A DNA stretch of 64,000 bases from NCBI GenBank assembly GCA_947493265.1, contig CANLQL010000003.1, positions 372,001 through 436,000 on the forward strand, read 5' to 3'. This document shows positions 25,220 to 32,988 of this stretch, piece by piece (within the stretch, counting starts at the first letter, position 1; the number at the start of each line of letters is the position of its first letter). A program made the position numbers and the translations under genes. Under the pieces are notes generated by a model that worked only from the letters and a program-made list of their open reading frames with translations, was not told where the DNA came from and did no database searches. This DNA is from an uncultured Litoreibacter sp. GTDB taxonomy: Bacteria; Pseudomonadota; Alphaproteobacteria; Rhodobacterales; Rhodobacteraceae.

Positions 25220-26214
25220 ATTACGTCCTTTTTCTGAGTTGTGTTTGTGTCTCCCATTGCGATCAAAGCGATCTCGCCGGGCCAATAGGTTTGAAGATGT
25301 CGCGCGGCCTGCCAGGCCCGAAGGCCTGATTTGCACGTGAAAACCGCACGTTGGGTGTTATCGGGTGTCATTTGTTCAGCCTTGAATTGCGCCACCGTGA
25401 ACCGTTGCGCATGTGGGGCAAATGGGGTTTGCGTTTCAGCCTCTGATCGCAGTTCAATCGCAAAATCTGATTGTATAACGTCCTTTGGCGAAACGAACCG
25501 CAAGGCTGTTTGCGGCTCGGGTGCAGAATCGAACCGGAAACTTGTGGCACGAAAATTCTGCAGATCCAGTTGCATCATCTGTCCCAACGGACTTGGGTCC
25601 AGTTGCAACACAACATTCATTGCCATCTGCGCCTGTATCGCGCCCAATGTCCCAACGACAGGGCCCATCACGCCCGCAGTTGCACAGTTCGCAGCGTTCG
25701 CCGGCAAATCGGGAAAGACCGCGCGAAGCGACGGTGCAGTGGCGCAAAACCCTCCGACATATCCCGTCACTCCCAATGCAGAGGCCGAGATCAGCGGGAT
25801 CTCCGCTGCCAATGCCGCGTCCGATAGAATATAGCTGACCGCGAAACTGTCAGCGCAATCCAGCACGACATCAACGCCCTGCAATAATTCGTCCACATTG
25901 TCTGGCGTCAGCGGGTGCGTGACTGCCTGCAGTTCACAGTCCGAATTTAATTGCGTCAAAACTTGAACCGTCGCCCTGGCTTTTAGCGCACCTAGTTGCT
26001 TTTCGGTGAACAGTATCTGGCGATGCAGGTTGCTGCGTGACACGGTATCTGGATCGACGATTGTGATCCGCCCCGCACCAGCGCCAACAAGATATTGCAA
26101 GGCCGGACAACCAAGCCCGCCTGCGCCCACGACAAGCATATGTGCCTGCGCCAAACGCGCCTGCCCCTCCGGGCCGATTTCGGGTAGGACCTCTTGGCGG
26201 GCATACCGGGTCAT
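25216..26214 (-). CDS. thiF: ThiF-type sulfur carrier adenylyltransferase with C-terminal rhodanese-like tail
   Basis: A 332-residue E1-like enzyme that adenylates the C-terminal Gly of ThiS. The nucleotide loop VVGAGGLGCPALQYLVGAGAG is near residues 29-49, and the active Cys region is ANCATAGVMGPVVGTLG near residue 185. The C-terminal 60 residues end with a rhodanese-like active loop (FTCKSGLRAWQAA), so sulfur could be passed within one protein. I chose the ATG at 26214, overlapping the thiE stop; the frame extends 59 codons further but only as a shadow of thiE. The fused tail resembles MoeB/MOCS3-type proteins. Confidence 0.9.
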   Translation of the reverse strand: MTRYARQEVLPEIGPEGQARLAQAHMLVVGAGGLGCPALQYLVGAGAGRITIVDPDTVSRSNLHRQILFTEKQLGALKARATVQVLTQLNSDCELQAVTHPLTPDNVDELLQGVDVVLDCADSFAVSYILSDAALAAEIPLISASALGVTGYVGGFCATAPSLRAVFPDLPANAANCATAGVMGPVVGTLGAIQAQMAMNVVLQLDPSPLGQMMQLDLQNFRATSFRFDSAPEPQTALRFVSPKDVIQSDFAIELRSEAETQTPFAPHAQRFTVAQFKAEQMTPDNTQRAVFTCKSGLRAWQAARHLQTYWPGEIALIAMGDTNTTQKKDVI

Positions 26215-26816
26215 CCCGGCACCCGCGTCTCGGTGATCCATTCCCGCACCCGCGCTTCGGGATTTTCGTTCAGCGTGATATCCGTGACAGCAGAAACCAC
26301 ATCTGCCCCTGCGGCGAACGCCCCTGCGGCGCGGTCGACCCGCATCCCACCAATGGCGATCAGTGGCGTCTCTCTGATGATCGCTTTCCATTCCGTAAGT
26401 TTTTCAAGGCCTTGCTGGTGCCACTTCATCTTCTTCAGGATGGTCGGATAGACTGGGCCAAGCGCCACGTAGTCGGGATCAAACGACATGGCGCGATCCA
26501 ATTCTGCGTGGTCATGCGTGCTGAGACCCAGCTTGATCCCGGCTTTCCGAATGGCTGGAATGTCTGCATCATCCAGATCTTCCTGACCCAGATGCACCCA
26601 GTCGCATCCCATATCAATGGCTGTTTGCCAATGATCATTTATGATCAAGACACACCCCGCCGCATCGCAAAGCCGCTTGGCTTTTTCGATCTCGCTACGA
26701 ATGTGATCATCTGAGGCATCTTTGATGCGAAGCTGGACGGTCTTGATGCCTTCGGGCACAAGTCGTTCCAGCCAGGATGCGCTGTCGAAGATTGGGTAAA
26801 ATCGGTCAAGTGTCAT
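26211..26816 (-). CDS. thiE: Thiamine phosphate synthase (ThiE)
   Basis: A 201-residue TIM-barrel enzyme joining HMP pyrophosphate and thiazole phosphate. Signatures are VQLRIKD near residue 27, [25 protein letters not shown] near residues 57-81 and the phosphate loop [10 protein letters not shown] near 120. The end carries [28 protein letters not shown]. The gene overlaps thiG and thiF at both ends. Slightly shorter than E. coli ThiE. Confidence 0.93.
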   Translation of the reverse strand: MTLDRFYPIFDSASWLERLVPEGIKTVQLRIKDASDDHIRSEIEKAKRLCDAAGCVLIINDHWQTAIDMGCDWVHLGQEDLDDADIPAIRKAGIKLGLSTHDHAELDRAMSFDPDYVALGPVYPTILKKMKWHQQGLEKLTEWKAIIRETPLIAIGGMRVDRAAGAFAAGADVVSAVTDITLNENPEARVREWITETRVPG

Positions 26817-27586
26817 GACAAAAACGCCTTGCCGATCACCGGGGTCGATGGGGCTGCCATATCGCGGGGCTCCATCGGATCTGCGCTGCGGGCCAGCAAG
26901 CCTGCTTCAAGGCCGCGTGCAAAGGCTTCCGCCATCGCAGCAGGGTCCCCAGCCTTGGCCACGGCGGTGTTCAATAAGACCGCGTCATAGCCCAGCTCCA
27001 TCGCTTGGCACGCGTGTGACGGAAGGCCGAGGCCTGCGTCAATCACCAACGGAATATCGGGAAAATGCGCCCTCATTGCCCGCAACCCAAAGACGTTGTT
27101 GAGACCTTTTCCCGATCCAATAGGCGCGCCCCAAGGCATCAGAACCTCACAACCGGCATCCAGAAGTTTCCCCGCAACAACAAGGTCTTCTGTTGTGTAG
27201 GGAAAGACCTGAAAGCCGTCATCAGACAGGATACGTGCGGCTTCAACCAACCCGAACACATCAGGTTGCAGCGTGTCCTCTTCACCGATTACCTCCAGCT
27301 TGATCCACGGCGTGCCAAAAACCTCACGCGCCATATGCGCGGTGGTCACAGCTTCCTTGACGGAATGGCACCCAGCCGTGTTGGGCAAAACCACAACACC
27401 CAGGTCCTTGATCAAAGACCAGAAATCCTGACCCGCCCGCGCGCCGCCGCTTTCACGGCGCAAAGACACCGTCGCCACCCCAGCGCCTGAGCGCTTGAAT
27501 GCGTCTGCCAAGATTGCGGGTGACGGGTATTGCGCTGTCCCCAACATCAGCGGATTTGGCAAATCAGTGCCATAAAAGCTGCGCAT
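26813..27586 (-). CDS. thiG: Thiazole synthase (ThiG)
   Basis: A 257-residue TIM-barrel enzyme that builds the thiazole ring from deoxyxylulose phosphate, dehydroglycine and ThiS thiocarboxylate. The Schiff-base Lys is in [12 protein letters not shown] near residue 95. Other blocks are [14 protein letters not shown] and [33 protein letters not shown]. It lies 3 bp after thiS. Confidence 0.95.
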   Translation of the reverse strand: MRSFYGTDLPNPLMLGTAQYPSPAILADAFKRSGAGVATVSLRRESGGARAGQDFWSLIKDLGVVVLPNTAGCHSVKEAVTTAHMAREVFGTPWIKLEVIGEEDTLQPDVFGLVEAARILSDDGFQVFPYTTEDLVVAGKLLDAGCEVLMPWGAPIGSGKGLNNVFGLRAMRAHFPDIPLVIDAGLGLPSHACQAMELGYDAVLLNTAVAKAGDPAAMAEAFARGLEAGLLARSADPMEPRDMAAPSTPVIGKAFLS

Positions 27587-27589
27587 CCT

Positions 27590-27787
27590 CTATCCGCCTT
27601 GCATTGGTGCCAGAACTTCCAGCGCATCGCCCGCGGACAGTTCGGTGGTTTCGCGTGCGCCAACGGGGATGAACACGCCGTTTAGGGCGGTCGCCACGAC
27701 GGCCCCGTCAAATCCGGCCTCAGTCAGGATATCGCTCAGCTTGTGATACGCGCTTTCCTGTGGCCTTCCGTTAAGCATGAATTTCAT
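27590..27787 (-). CDS. thiS: Sulfur carrier protein ThiS
   Basis: A 65-residue ubiquitin-like carrier. It starts MKFMLNGRP and ends in the Gly-Gly tail (LAPMQGG) that ThiF activates. It overlaps thiO by 17 bases and precedes thiG by 3 bp, the usual thiO-thiS-thiG order. Confidence 0.95.
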   Translation of the reverse strand: MKFMLNGRPQESAYHKLSDILTEAGFDGAVVATALNGVFIPVGARETTELSAGDALEVLAPMQGG

Positions 27788-28778
27788 CCATCACCTCCGG
27801 GGTTTGGTTGTCAAAAACCTGCGCCGCGATCATTCGTGCCAATGCGGGTGCCAGCAAAAAACCGTGGCGGAACAGGCCATTGGCTTGGATCAGATTGCCC
27901 GTCCGTCGAATGCGTGGGAGATTATCAGCAAAGGCCGGACGCGTATCGACACCTATTTCCAGCACTTCGGCCTCTGCGAATGCGGGATGCAGCGCGTAGG
28001 CGGCACTCAGCAATTCCAGCAGCGCGCGGGCGGAGACATTCTGGCCTGCACTCGCTTCAATCATCGTGGCCCCAAGCATGAAGACGCCGTCACCGCGCGG
28101 CACAATATAAAGCGGAATACGCGGATGCAGCAGCCGAACGGGGCGGTGAAGCGTGACATCCGGGCAGCGCAGCACCAGCATTTCGCCCTTTACGCCGCGC
28201 AGGCCCTCAACCGTATCTTTTGCTGAATATCCGCGACAATCAATAGTCAAGCCTGCTTTGGCTTCAGTTTGGGGGTCCGCCTGCCGGGTTTCAAACTCGA
28301 CACCACTTTCGATCAGCCCCGCGCGCAAAGATTGCAGGGCCGCACGCGGGGCCAAATGCGCCTCTGACGGGAAAAACAATCCCGCCTTAAAACGCCCTTC
28401 CAAGTCCGGCTCCAAATCAGCGATCTGGTCGGCGTTTAGGCTTTCGCTCATGCGGGTCAGCCGCGCAAAGCGGGTCAGGTCGCCTTGGTCGCGCGCAGCG
28501 GACACGACAAGCGATCCGTTTTGCGTCACCAGCCCTGTTTTATCCTGCCACCAGGTTGCCGCTTCCTGGCCCAGTCGAACCACCGGTTCTTCAGCGCTTT
28601 CGCCTTCGCAGAACGGGGCCAGCATACCGCCAGCCCACCATGAACATGCATGCGGGCCGATATCGCCACCGCGGTCAATCACCGTGACGGATGCCCCCCT
28701 GTCGCGCAGCGCGCGTGCAGCACAAAGCCCGGCGACACCGCCACCTATGATCGTTGCCGCAATCAATTCGCCGTCCAA
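27771..28778 (-). CDS. thiO: Glycine oxidase (ThiO)
   Basis: A 335-residue FAD-dependent DAO-type oxidase that makes dehydroglycine for ThiG. The FAD loop ATIIGGGVAGLCAARALRDRG is at residues about 8-28, followed by CSWWAGGMLAPFCEGE. The C-terminal block (NGLFRHGFLLAPALARMIA) is conserved in this family. Its presence explains the absence of thiH in the operon and implies an oxygen-dependent thiazole branch. Confidence 0.92.
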   Translation of the reverse strand: MDGELIAATIIGGGVAGLCAARALRDRGASVTVIDRGGDIGPHACSWWAGGMLAPFCEGESAEEPVVRLGQEAATWWQDKTGLVTQNGSLVVSAARDQGDLTRFARLTRMSESLNADQIADLEPDLEGRFKAGLFFPSEAHLAPRAALQSLRAGLIESGVEFETRQADPQTEAKAGLTIDCRGYSAKDTVEGLRGVKGEMLVLRCPDVTLHRPVRLLHPRIPLYIVPRGDGVFMLGATMIEASAGQNVSARALLELLSAAYALHPAFAEAEVLEIGVDTRPAFADNLPRIRRTGNLIQANGLFRHGFLLAPALARMIAAQVFDNQTPEVMDEIHA

Positions 28779-29587
28779 ACCGCGTGAAAATGATGAACCG
28801 GGCCATGTCCTGCACCAATTTGCAGATCATCGCTCGCTTGGATGGCCGCCTGCAAATAGCTGTGCGCGGTGGCAACGGCGTCCGCCAGATCAAGGCCATT
28901 GGCCAGACCAGCTGTTATGGCCGAGCTGTATGTGCACCCCGTTCCGTGTGTGTTTTTCGTGTCCTGACGCGGGGCCTCTAGCCAGATCGGATCGGCACCA
29001 TCAGTGAGCAGAAGATCAGAGCAGACATCGCCGGTTCCGTGCCCGCCCTTCAAAAGCACCGCACGAGGCCCCAATGCCAGCAAGGCACGGGCTTGGGTCA
29101 ACATCTCCGTTTTGCTGGACGCGTCGGACGTCCCAAGGATGCGCGCGGCTTCTGGTAGGTTCGGGGTCAACAAATGCGCTTGCGGCAGAAGCTTCGCGAC
29201 TAAGGCTGCAACGGCTTCGTCCTGCAATAGTGCGTCGCCAGACTTGGCGATCATAACCGGGTCAAGAACGACAGGCCCGTCAAAGTTTTTAAGGGCTTCC
29301 GCAACGACCGCGATAATTGCGGGCGAAAACAACATGCCCAACTTGATCGCACGAACAGGCAGGTCGCTGAGCACCGCGTCTATCTGGGCTGCGACGACAT
29401 CACTGGGGATCTCGTGAACCGCTGTCACCGCGCAGGTGTTTTGCGCCGTCACGGCTGTGATGACACTGGCACCGTAAGACCCCAAAGCTGAAAACGCCTT
29501 GAGATCCGCCTGAATACCGGCCCCACCGCCGCTGTCAGATCCGGCGATCGTTAATGCTATCGATCCTTGTCGCACACGCGCCCTCAT
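28763..29587 (-). CDS. thiD: Hydroxymethylpyrimidine/phosphomethylpyrimidine kinase (ThiD)
   Basis: A 274-residue ribokinase-fold enzyme with two phosphorylations of HMP to HMP-PP. It has IAGSDSGGGAGIQADLKAFSALG near residues 14-36, VLDPVMIAKSGDALL near 105 and KGGHGTGDVCSDLL near 175. The end carries DTKNTHGTGCTYSSAITAGLANG, the anion-hole loop. It is the first gene after the TPP riboswitch, 60 bp downstream, and overlaps thiO by 16 bases. Confidence 0.95.
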   Translation of the reverse strand: MRARVRQGSIALTIAGSDSGGGAGIQADLKAFSALGSYGASVITAVTAQNTCAVTAVHEIPSDVVAAQIDAVLSDLPVRAIKLGMLFSPAIIAVVAEALKNFDGPVVLDPVMIAKSGDALLQDEAVAALVAKLLPQAHLLTPNLPEAARILGTSDASSKTEMLTQARALLALGPRAVLLKGGHGTGDVCSDLLLTDGADPIWLEAPRQDTKNTHGTGCTYSSAITAGLANGLDLADAVATAHSYLQAAIQASDDLQIGAGHGPVHHFHAVWTAN

Positions 29588-29647
29588 TCGTTACTGGGCA
29601 TGGGCGAATATGGGAGTGGGAAAGCCGACCTTGCGACACTGACCCGT

Positions 29648-29723
29648 TCCCTACGCCGGTATTGCCCGGATCAGGTTCGACGGGTCGATGCATGCGCATC
29701 TCTCAGCCCCTTTGGGCCCCCCG
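29648..29723 (-). promoter_or_regulatory. TPP riboswitch (THI element) controlling the thiamine operon
   Basis: On the minus strand the conserved THI-box parts occur in order: GGGGCTGAGA at 29709-29700, then GAACCTGATCCGGG, then AATACCGGCGTAGGGA ending at 29648. The 5' strand that pairs to close the element (GGGGGGCCC) begins near 29723. These are the P2-P3 and P4-P5 cores of the TPP aptamer. With thiD starting 60 bp downstream it should shut off the operon when TPP is plentiful, probably by hiding the ribosome binding site, since no T-run terminator is seen between. Confidence 0.95.
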
Positions 29724-29840
29724 ACGGATGACAAACAGGTAGTCCATGGCACTGGTTTTGGCAAGAGCCGCCGCGCGATGTCGCAATCAGTATGGACGGG
29801 GTGTTGCGTGCCTAGTAGCAACGCAGATGGAGGTTTTCCA

Positions 29841-30803
29841 ATGTTCCGCCTATCCCCTGCTCTGATTGGCCCTGTTCTGGCTGCGATTGCGATCACTTTG
29901 TTTTCGCTCAACGATGTGACGATGAAATTTCTCAGCGGTGGATATGCGCTGCACCAGATCGTGCTAATCCGATCCGTAGTTGGTTTGGCGCTTGTTCTGG
30001 CGGTTTTTGCCCCGCTGAGCGGTGGTTTCGCCTTGCTGAAAACCCGCCATCCAGGATTGCATATCGCGCGCGCACTTTGCGTTCTTTTTGCGAATATGAT
30101 GTTTTTCATGGGGTTGGCCGCTTTGCCGTTGGCCGATTGCGTGGCGTTGTTTTTCATCAGCCCGTTTTTGATCACAATTTTTTCGGTGATGTTTCTTCGC
30201 GAAACCGTCGGGCTCAGACGCTGGCTGGCTATCGCGGTTGGGCTTTTGGGCGTCGGGATCGTTCTGCGCCCCGGGACATCGGCTTTTCAGCTTGCCTCAC
30301 TCTACCCGCTGGCCGCGGCGTTTGGATATGCTGGGTTGCACATCATGACCCGCCATATGCGTGAAACTGAAAACGCGACCTCCATGACATTCTACATCCA
30401 AATCACTTTTATCGTCGCAACGGTCCTCGTCGGGTTGTCAATCGGCGACGGGCGCTTTGCAGGGTCAAGCGATCCGTCTATGGAGTTTGTGTTGCGCAAA
30501 TGGGATTGGCCCCTTGGAAGCGACCTACCCTATTTGGTTGTGCTGGGGTTCTTCGCAGCAGCTGGCGGGTATTGCATTTCGCAAGCCTACCGCTTGAGCG
30601 AGGCCGCGTTGGTGGCCCCGATTGAATATATCGCCCTGCCAATGTCGATTTTGTGGGGGATCATGTTCTTCGCTGAATGGCCCGACTTCTTCGCCTGGAC
30701 CGGCAGTACGCTGATCGTCGCCTCGGGGCTCTATACCGTTTGGCGGGAACATCAGGTTTCCGAGATCACAACCAAAGGCGCGATCAGACCGCAGCCGCAT
30801 TAG
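29841..30803 (+). CDS. DMT-superfamily (EamA) permease
   Basis: A 320-residue inner-membrane protein with about ten helices in two EamA halves, such as LIGPVLAAIAITLFSLNDVTMKFL near the start and LVVLGFFAAAGGYCISQAYRLSEAALVAPIEYIALP near residue 230. I set the start at the ATG at 29841, with TGGAGGT at 29828-29834 just upstream. The 51-codon longer frame runs backward through the riboswitch on the other strand and is not coding-like. It is divergent from the thiamine operon and could export a metabolite, but no thiamine link is shown for this family. Confidence 0.85.
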   Translation: MFRLSPALIGPVLAAIAITLFSLNDVTMKFLSGGYALHQIVLIRSVVGLALVLAVFAPLSGGFALLKTRHPGLHIARALCVLFANMMFFMGLAALPLADCVALFFISPFLITIFSVMFLRETVGLRRWLAIAVGLLGVGIVLRPGTSAFQLASLYPLAAAFGYAGLHIMTRHMRETENATSMTFYIQITFIVATVLVGLSIGDGRFAGSSDPSMEFVLRKWDWPLGSDLPYLVVLGFFAAAGGYCISQAYRLSEAALVAPIEYIALPMSILWGIMFFAEWPDFFAWTGSTLIVASGLYTVWREHQVSEITTKGAIRPQPH

Positions 30804-30850
30804 GCGCTTCATTTGACCGGTCTAGGGAAGTTTCTGGGGAGGAAAGAAAA

Positions 30851-30884
30851 AGCCCCCCGGGATTTGACACGATCCCGAGGGGCT
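30851..30884 (-). terminator. Rho-independent terminator for a leftward transcript
   Basis: AGCCCCCCGGGAT and ATCCCGAGGGGCT form a 13-bp stem with one weak pair and a loop of 8 bases. On the minus strand the stem is followed by TTTTTCTTT, while on the plus strand it is followed by AGAAAAAG. So it ends a leftward RNA rather than the permease gene. The nearest leftward gene ends 450 bp away, which points to an RNA gene or a long 3' tail. Confidence 0.8.
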
Positions 30885-30930
30885 AGAAAAAGAACACCCA
30901 TGCGATCGTGACTTTGCGAGCCCATCCCAT
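30883..30930 (-). CDS. Possible 15-codon peptide ORF at the end of a putative small RNA
   Basis: On the minus strand an ATG at 30930 opens a 15-residue frame, MGWARKVTIAWVFFF, whose stop codon lies on the first bases of the terminator stem. There is no good ribosome binding site upstream. It could be a real tiny peptide or chance within a small RNA. Only conservation would tell. Confidence is low and it is listed because the frame abuts the terminator exactly. Confidence 0.25.
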   Translation of the reverse strand: MGWARKVTIAWVFFF

Positions 30931-31334
30931 GAATGAATACTTGTTACTCGCTACAGGATCTATTCACACGACGAACGTGGTCGCAGTGAGGCGCAAGATG
31001 TCACAAAAAGGGCCAAGAATATTAGGCTCTTCTTAACCAAGGCCCAAAAGCAGTCGTTCAATCGTTTTCCAAATTGCGACAATTACCCGGAATCTGATCG
31101 GAATTGTCCTGCATACATGCTGTACTGTCGCCGAACCGGAAACATTTGACCGGGTTAATCATTCCTTAGAGTTTCAGGCAAAATCGACACAATTAGATTG
31201 TGCCTAAATTCGAAACTCTGTGTTTCATGCGTTTCGACGGAAGATTCACCAAAATCTCTGACGATCCTTGCTCAAAGGACAGGTGATCGGAGGTGATTCC
31301 TCCTCAAAATCGATGCCAAAAATGGATGCCTGTG
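30931..31334. other. Non-coding stretch with an inverted repeat
   Basis: No convincing protein gene is seen in this 404-bp part of the gap between the DMT permease and the SDR gene. It is clearly richer in A and T than its flanks. It holds a nested inverted repeat at 31168-31219: outer arms AGAGTTTC and GAAACTCT, and an inner hairpin CACAAT-TAG-ATTGTG at 31188-31202. A minus-strand promoter for the RNA ending at 30851 might lie in it (TAATAT near 31020), but that is weak. Confidence 0.5.
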
Positions 31335-32042
31335 CTAGACTGCGCGCGTGATGCCTCCATCCACGCGGATGTTCTGCCCAGTGATATAGCCGCCGCCCGG
31401 TCCCGCCAAGAACGCCACGACACTTGCGATTTCATGCAGTGAATTTCCGTAACGCCCCATCGGGATTTGCGACCGAAATTCCTCTTTTTCTGGAAGGCTG
31501 TCGATAAACCCGGGCAGCACGTTGTTCATGCGAATATTTTCCGCCGCGTATTTGTCAGCAAACAGTTTGGAAAAAGCAGCAAGCCCGGCCCGGAAGACCC
31601 CGGATGTTGGGAAAACAGGGTTCGGTTCAAACGCCGCAAAGGTGGAAATGTTGATGATTGTGCCGCCACCTTGCGTTTGCATGATCGGGGTCACAAGGCG
31701 CGTAGGCCGCACAACATTGAGGAAATAGACCTCCATGCCGGTGTGCCAGTCTTCGTCGGTCAGCTCCAGAACAGGCGCGCGCGGGCCATGACCCGCAGAG
31801 TTAACAAGGACATCGACCCGCCCCCAATGGTTCATCGCCGCATCGACCAGTGCTTGCAGGTCTTGGGTGGACTGGTTCGACCCGGTTACGCCAACGCCGC
31901 CCAATTCATGGGCCAACGCCTCCCCTTTCCCGGACGAGGACAGGATGCCGACTTTGTAGCCGTCCGCTGCCAACGCCCGCGCGCTATCTGCACCCATGCC
32001 GCTGCCGCCCGCTGTGATCAGCGCTACTTTTTCGTCTGCCAT
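31335..32042 (-). CDS. Short-chain dehydrogenase-like protein with a degenerate active site
   Basis: A 235-residue SDR-fold protein. The cofactor loop is TAGGSGMGADSARAL near residues 10-24, NSAGHG lies near 82, and the C-terminus GYITGQNIRVDGGITRAV is classical. The catalytic YxxxK, however, is replaced: the segment that aligns with YAASKGG in ordinary members reads SGVFRAG here, so Tyr becomes Ser and Lys becomes Arg. The Ser of the triad is kept in INISTFAAF. It follows the uronate dehydrogenase-like gene by 15 bp on the same strand. It may bind NAD(P) without normal catalysis or use another mechanism. Confidence 0.85.
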   Translation of the reverse strand: MADEKVALITAGGSGMGADSARALAADGYKVGILSSSGKGEALAHELGGVGVTGSNQSTQDLQALVDAAMNHWGRVDVLVNSAGHGPRAPVLELTDEDWHTGMEVYFLNVVRPTRLVTPIMQTQGGGTIINISTFAAFEPNPVFPTSGVFRAGLAAFSKLFADKYAAENIRMNNVLPGFIDSLPEKEEFRSQIPMGRYGNSLHEIASVVAFLAGPGGGYITGQNIRVDGGITRAV

Positions 32043-32057
32043 GTGTCTTGCTCCCGC

Positions 32058-32894
32058 TTAGGTTTTCTTCGCGTCATCAATGATGTTCATCGTTGCCAAG
32101 CCGCTATTTCCTAGATCGACCGAGGCAAACGGCCCGCCATGGCACATGTTGCCGGGATCGGTCGGATCAAGTGGCCCCGCTTCGGCGAATATCTTTTCGG
32201 CAAACTGTTCGGCATTGTCTTTCGGGCGGTAACCCAGATGCGCCGCCTTGGAGTTGTCGACCGGAGCGCGGTCATTGTTGGACACGCCATAGACCAGCGA
32301 AAATCCAGTGACCGGTGTGTCGATGGCGCGTTGAACCAATTGGATCAGATCATCATAGCTGAGCCAACTGCCAACCGCGCGCGGGTTGGTGACTTGCGCG
32401 CAACTGAGAATTCTCAGGCAAACACTTTCCAACTGGCGTTTGTCCCAATACATGCTGCCCAGATTTTCGGCAAAACACTTGGCCAGACCATAGAACGTAT
32501 CGGGGCGCGGTAGCGCATCGATCCCGATAAAATCAGTTTTCTTGTGCATGCCCACAGCGTGGATGGAGCTGGCATAGACCACCCGCCGCAGACCGTTCTG
32601 ATACGCCGCTTCCCAGATGTTATACGCACCAATGAAGTTTGGGCCGAGAAGTTGTTCAAACGGACCTTCATCTACAAAGGCCCCGAAATGCACGACCATG
32701 TCAGCCCCCTTAAGAAGGTCCATCATCGCGGGCATATCCGCAAGGTCGGCCTGAACGTAGCTTTCACCGGGATAAAGCTTGCCGATATCATCGGCGATAT
32801 CCGTGCTGACTAGCTCATCGGCCATCTTGCTAAGCGGTTCACGCAGGTAAGACCCAAGGCGGCCAGCGGCACCGGTAAGAACAAGTTTTTTCAT
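32058..32894 (-). CDS. NAD-dependent epimerase/dehydratase family, uronate dehydrogenase-like
   Basis: A 278-residue extended SDR. The cofactor loop is LTGAAGRLGSYLRE near residues 6-19. HFGAFVDEGPFEQLLGPNFIGAYNIWEAA near 69-97 and YASSIHAVG match the shape of uronate dehydrogenases (Udh). The active Tyr-Lys is in TFYGLAKCFAE near residue 135. Udh oxidises galacturonate or glucuronate to the aldarolactone. It lies 94 bp after hyuB, on the same strand. The name is by similarity of blocks; the substrate in this operon is not certain. Confidence 0.75.
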   Translation of the reverse strand: MKKLVLTGAAGRLGSYLREPLSKMADELVSTDIADDIGKLYPGESYVQADLADMPAMMDLLKGADMVVHFGAFVDEGPFEQLLGPNFIGAYNIWEAAYQNGLRRVVYASSIHAVGMHKKTDFIGIDALPRPDTFYGLAKCFAENLGSMYWDKRQLESVCLRILSCAQVTNPRAVGSWLSYDDLIQLVQRAIDTPVTGFSLVYGVSNNDRAPVDNSKAAHLGYRPKDNAEQFAEKIFAEAGPLDPTDPGNMCHGGPFASVDLGNSGLATMNIIDDAKKT

Positions 32895-32988
32895 CGATCT
32901 GTCTTTCTATTCATGGGACGGGTCAGCATTTCGAGAAATGTTACCCCAAAGGTTTTGCGATGTCAGATCAGAGTGATCCGAACTGGTG

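Noticed and set aside
28153-29007. 284-codon plus-strand frame over thiO and thiD
   Set aside because: Shadow of two well-identified genes on the other strand.
30851-30884. Terminator of the DMT permease gene
   Set aside because: The T-run lies on the opposite strand, so it does not fit a plus-strand terminator.
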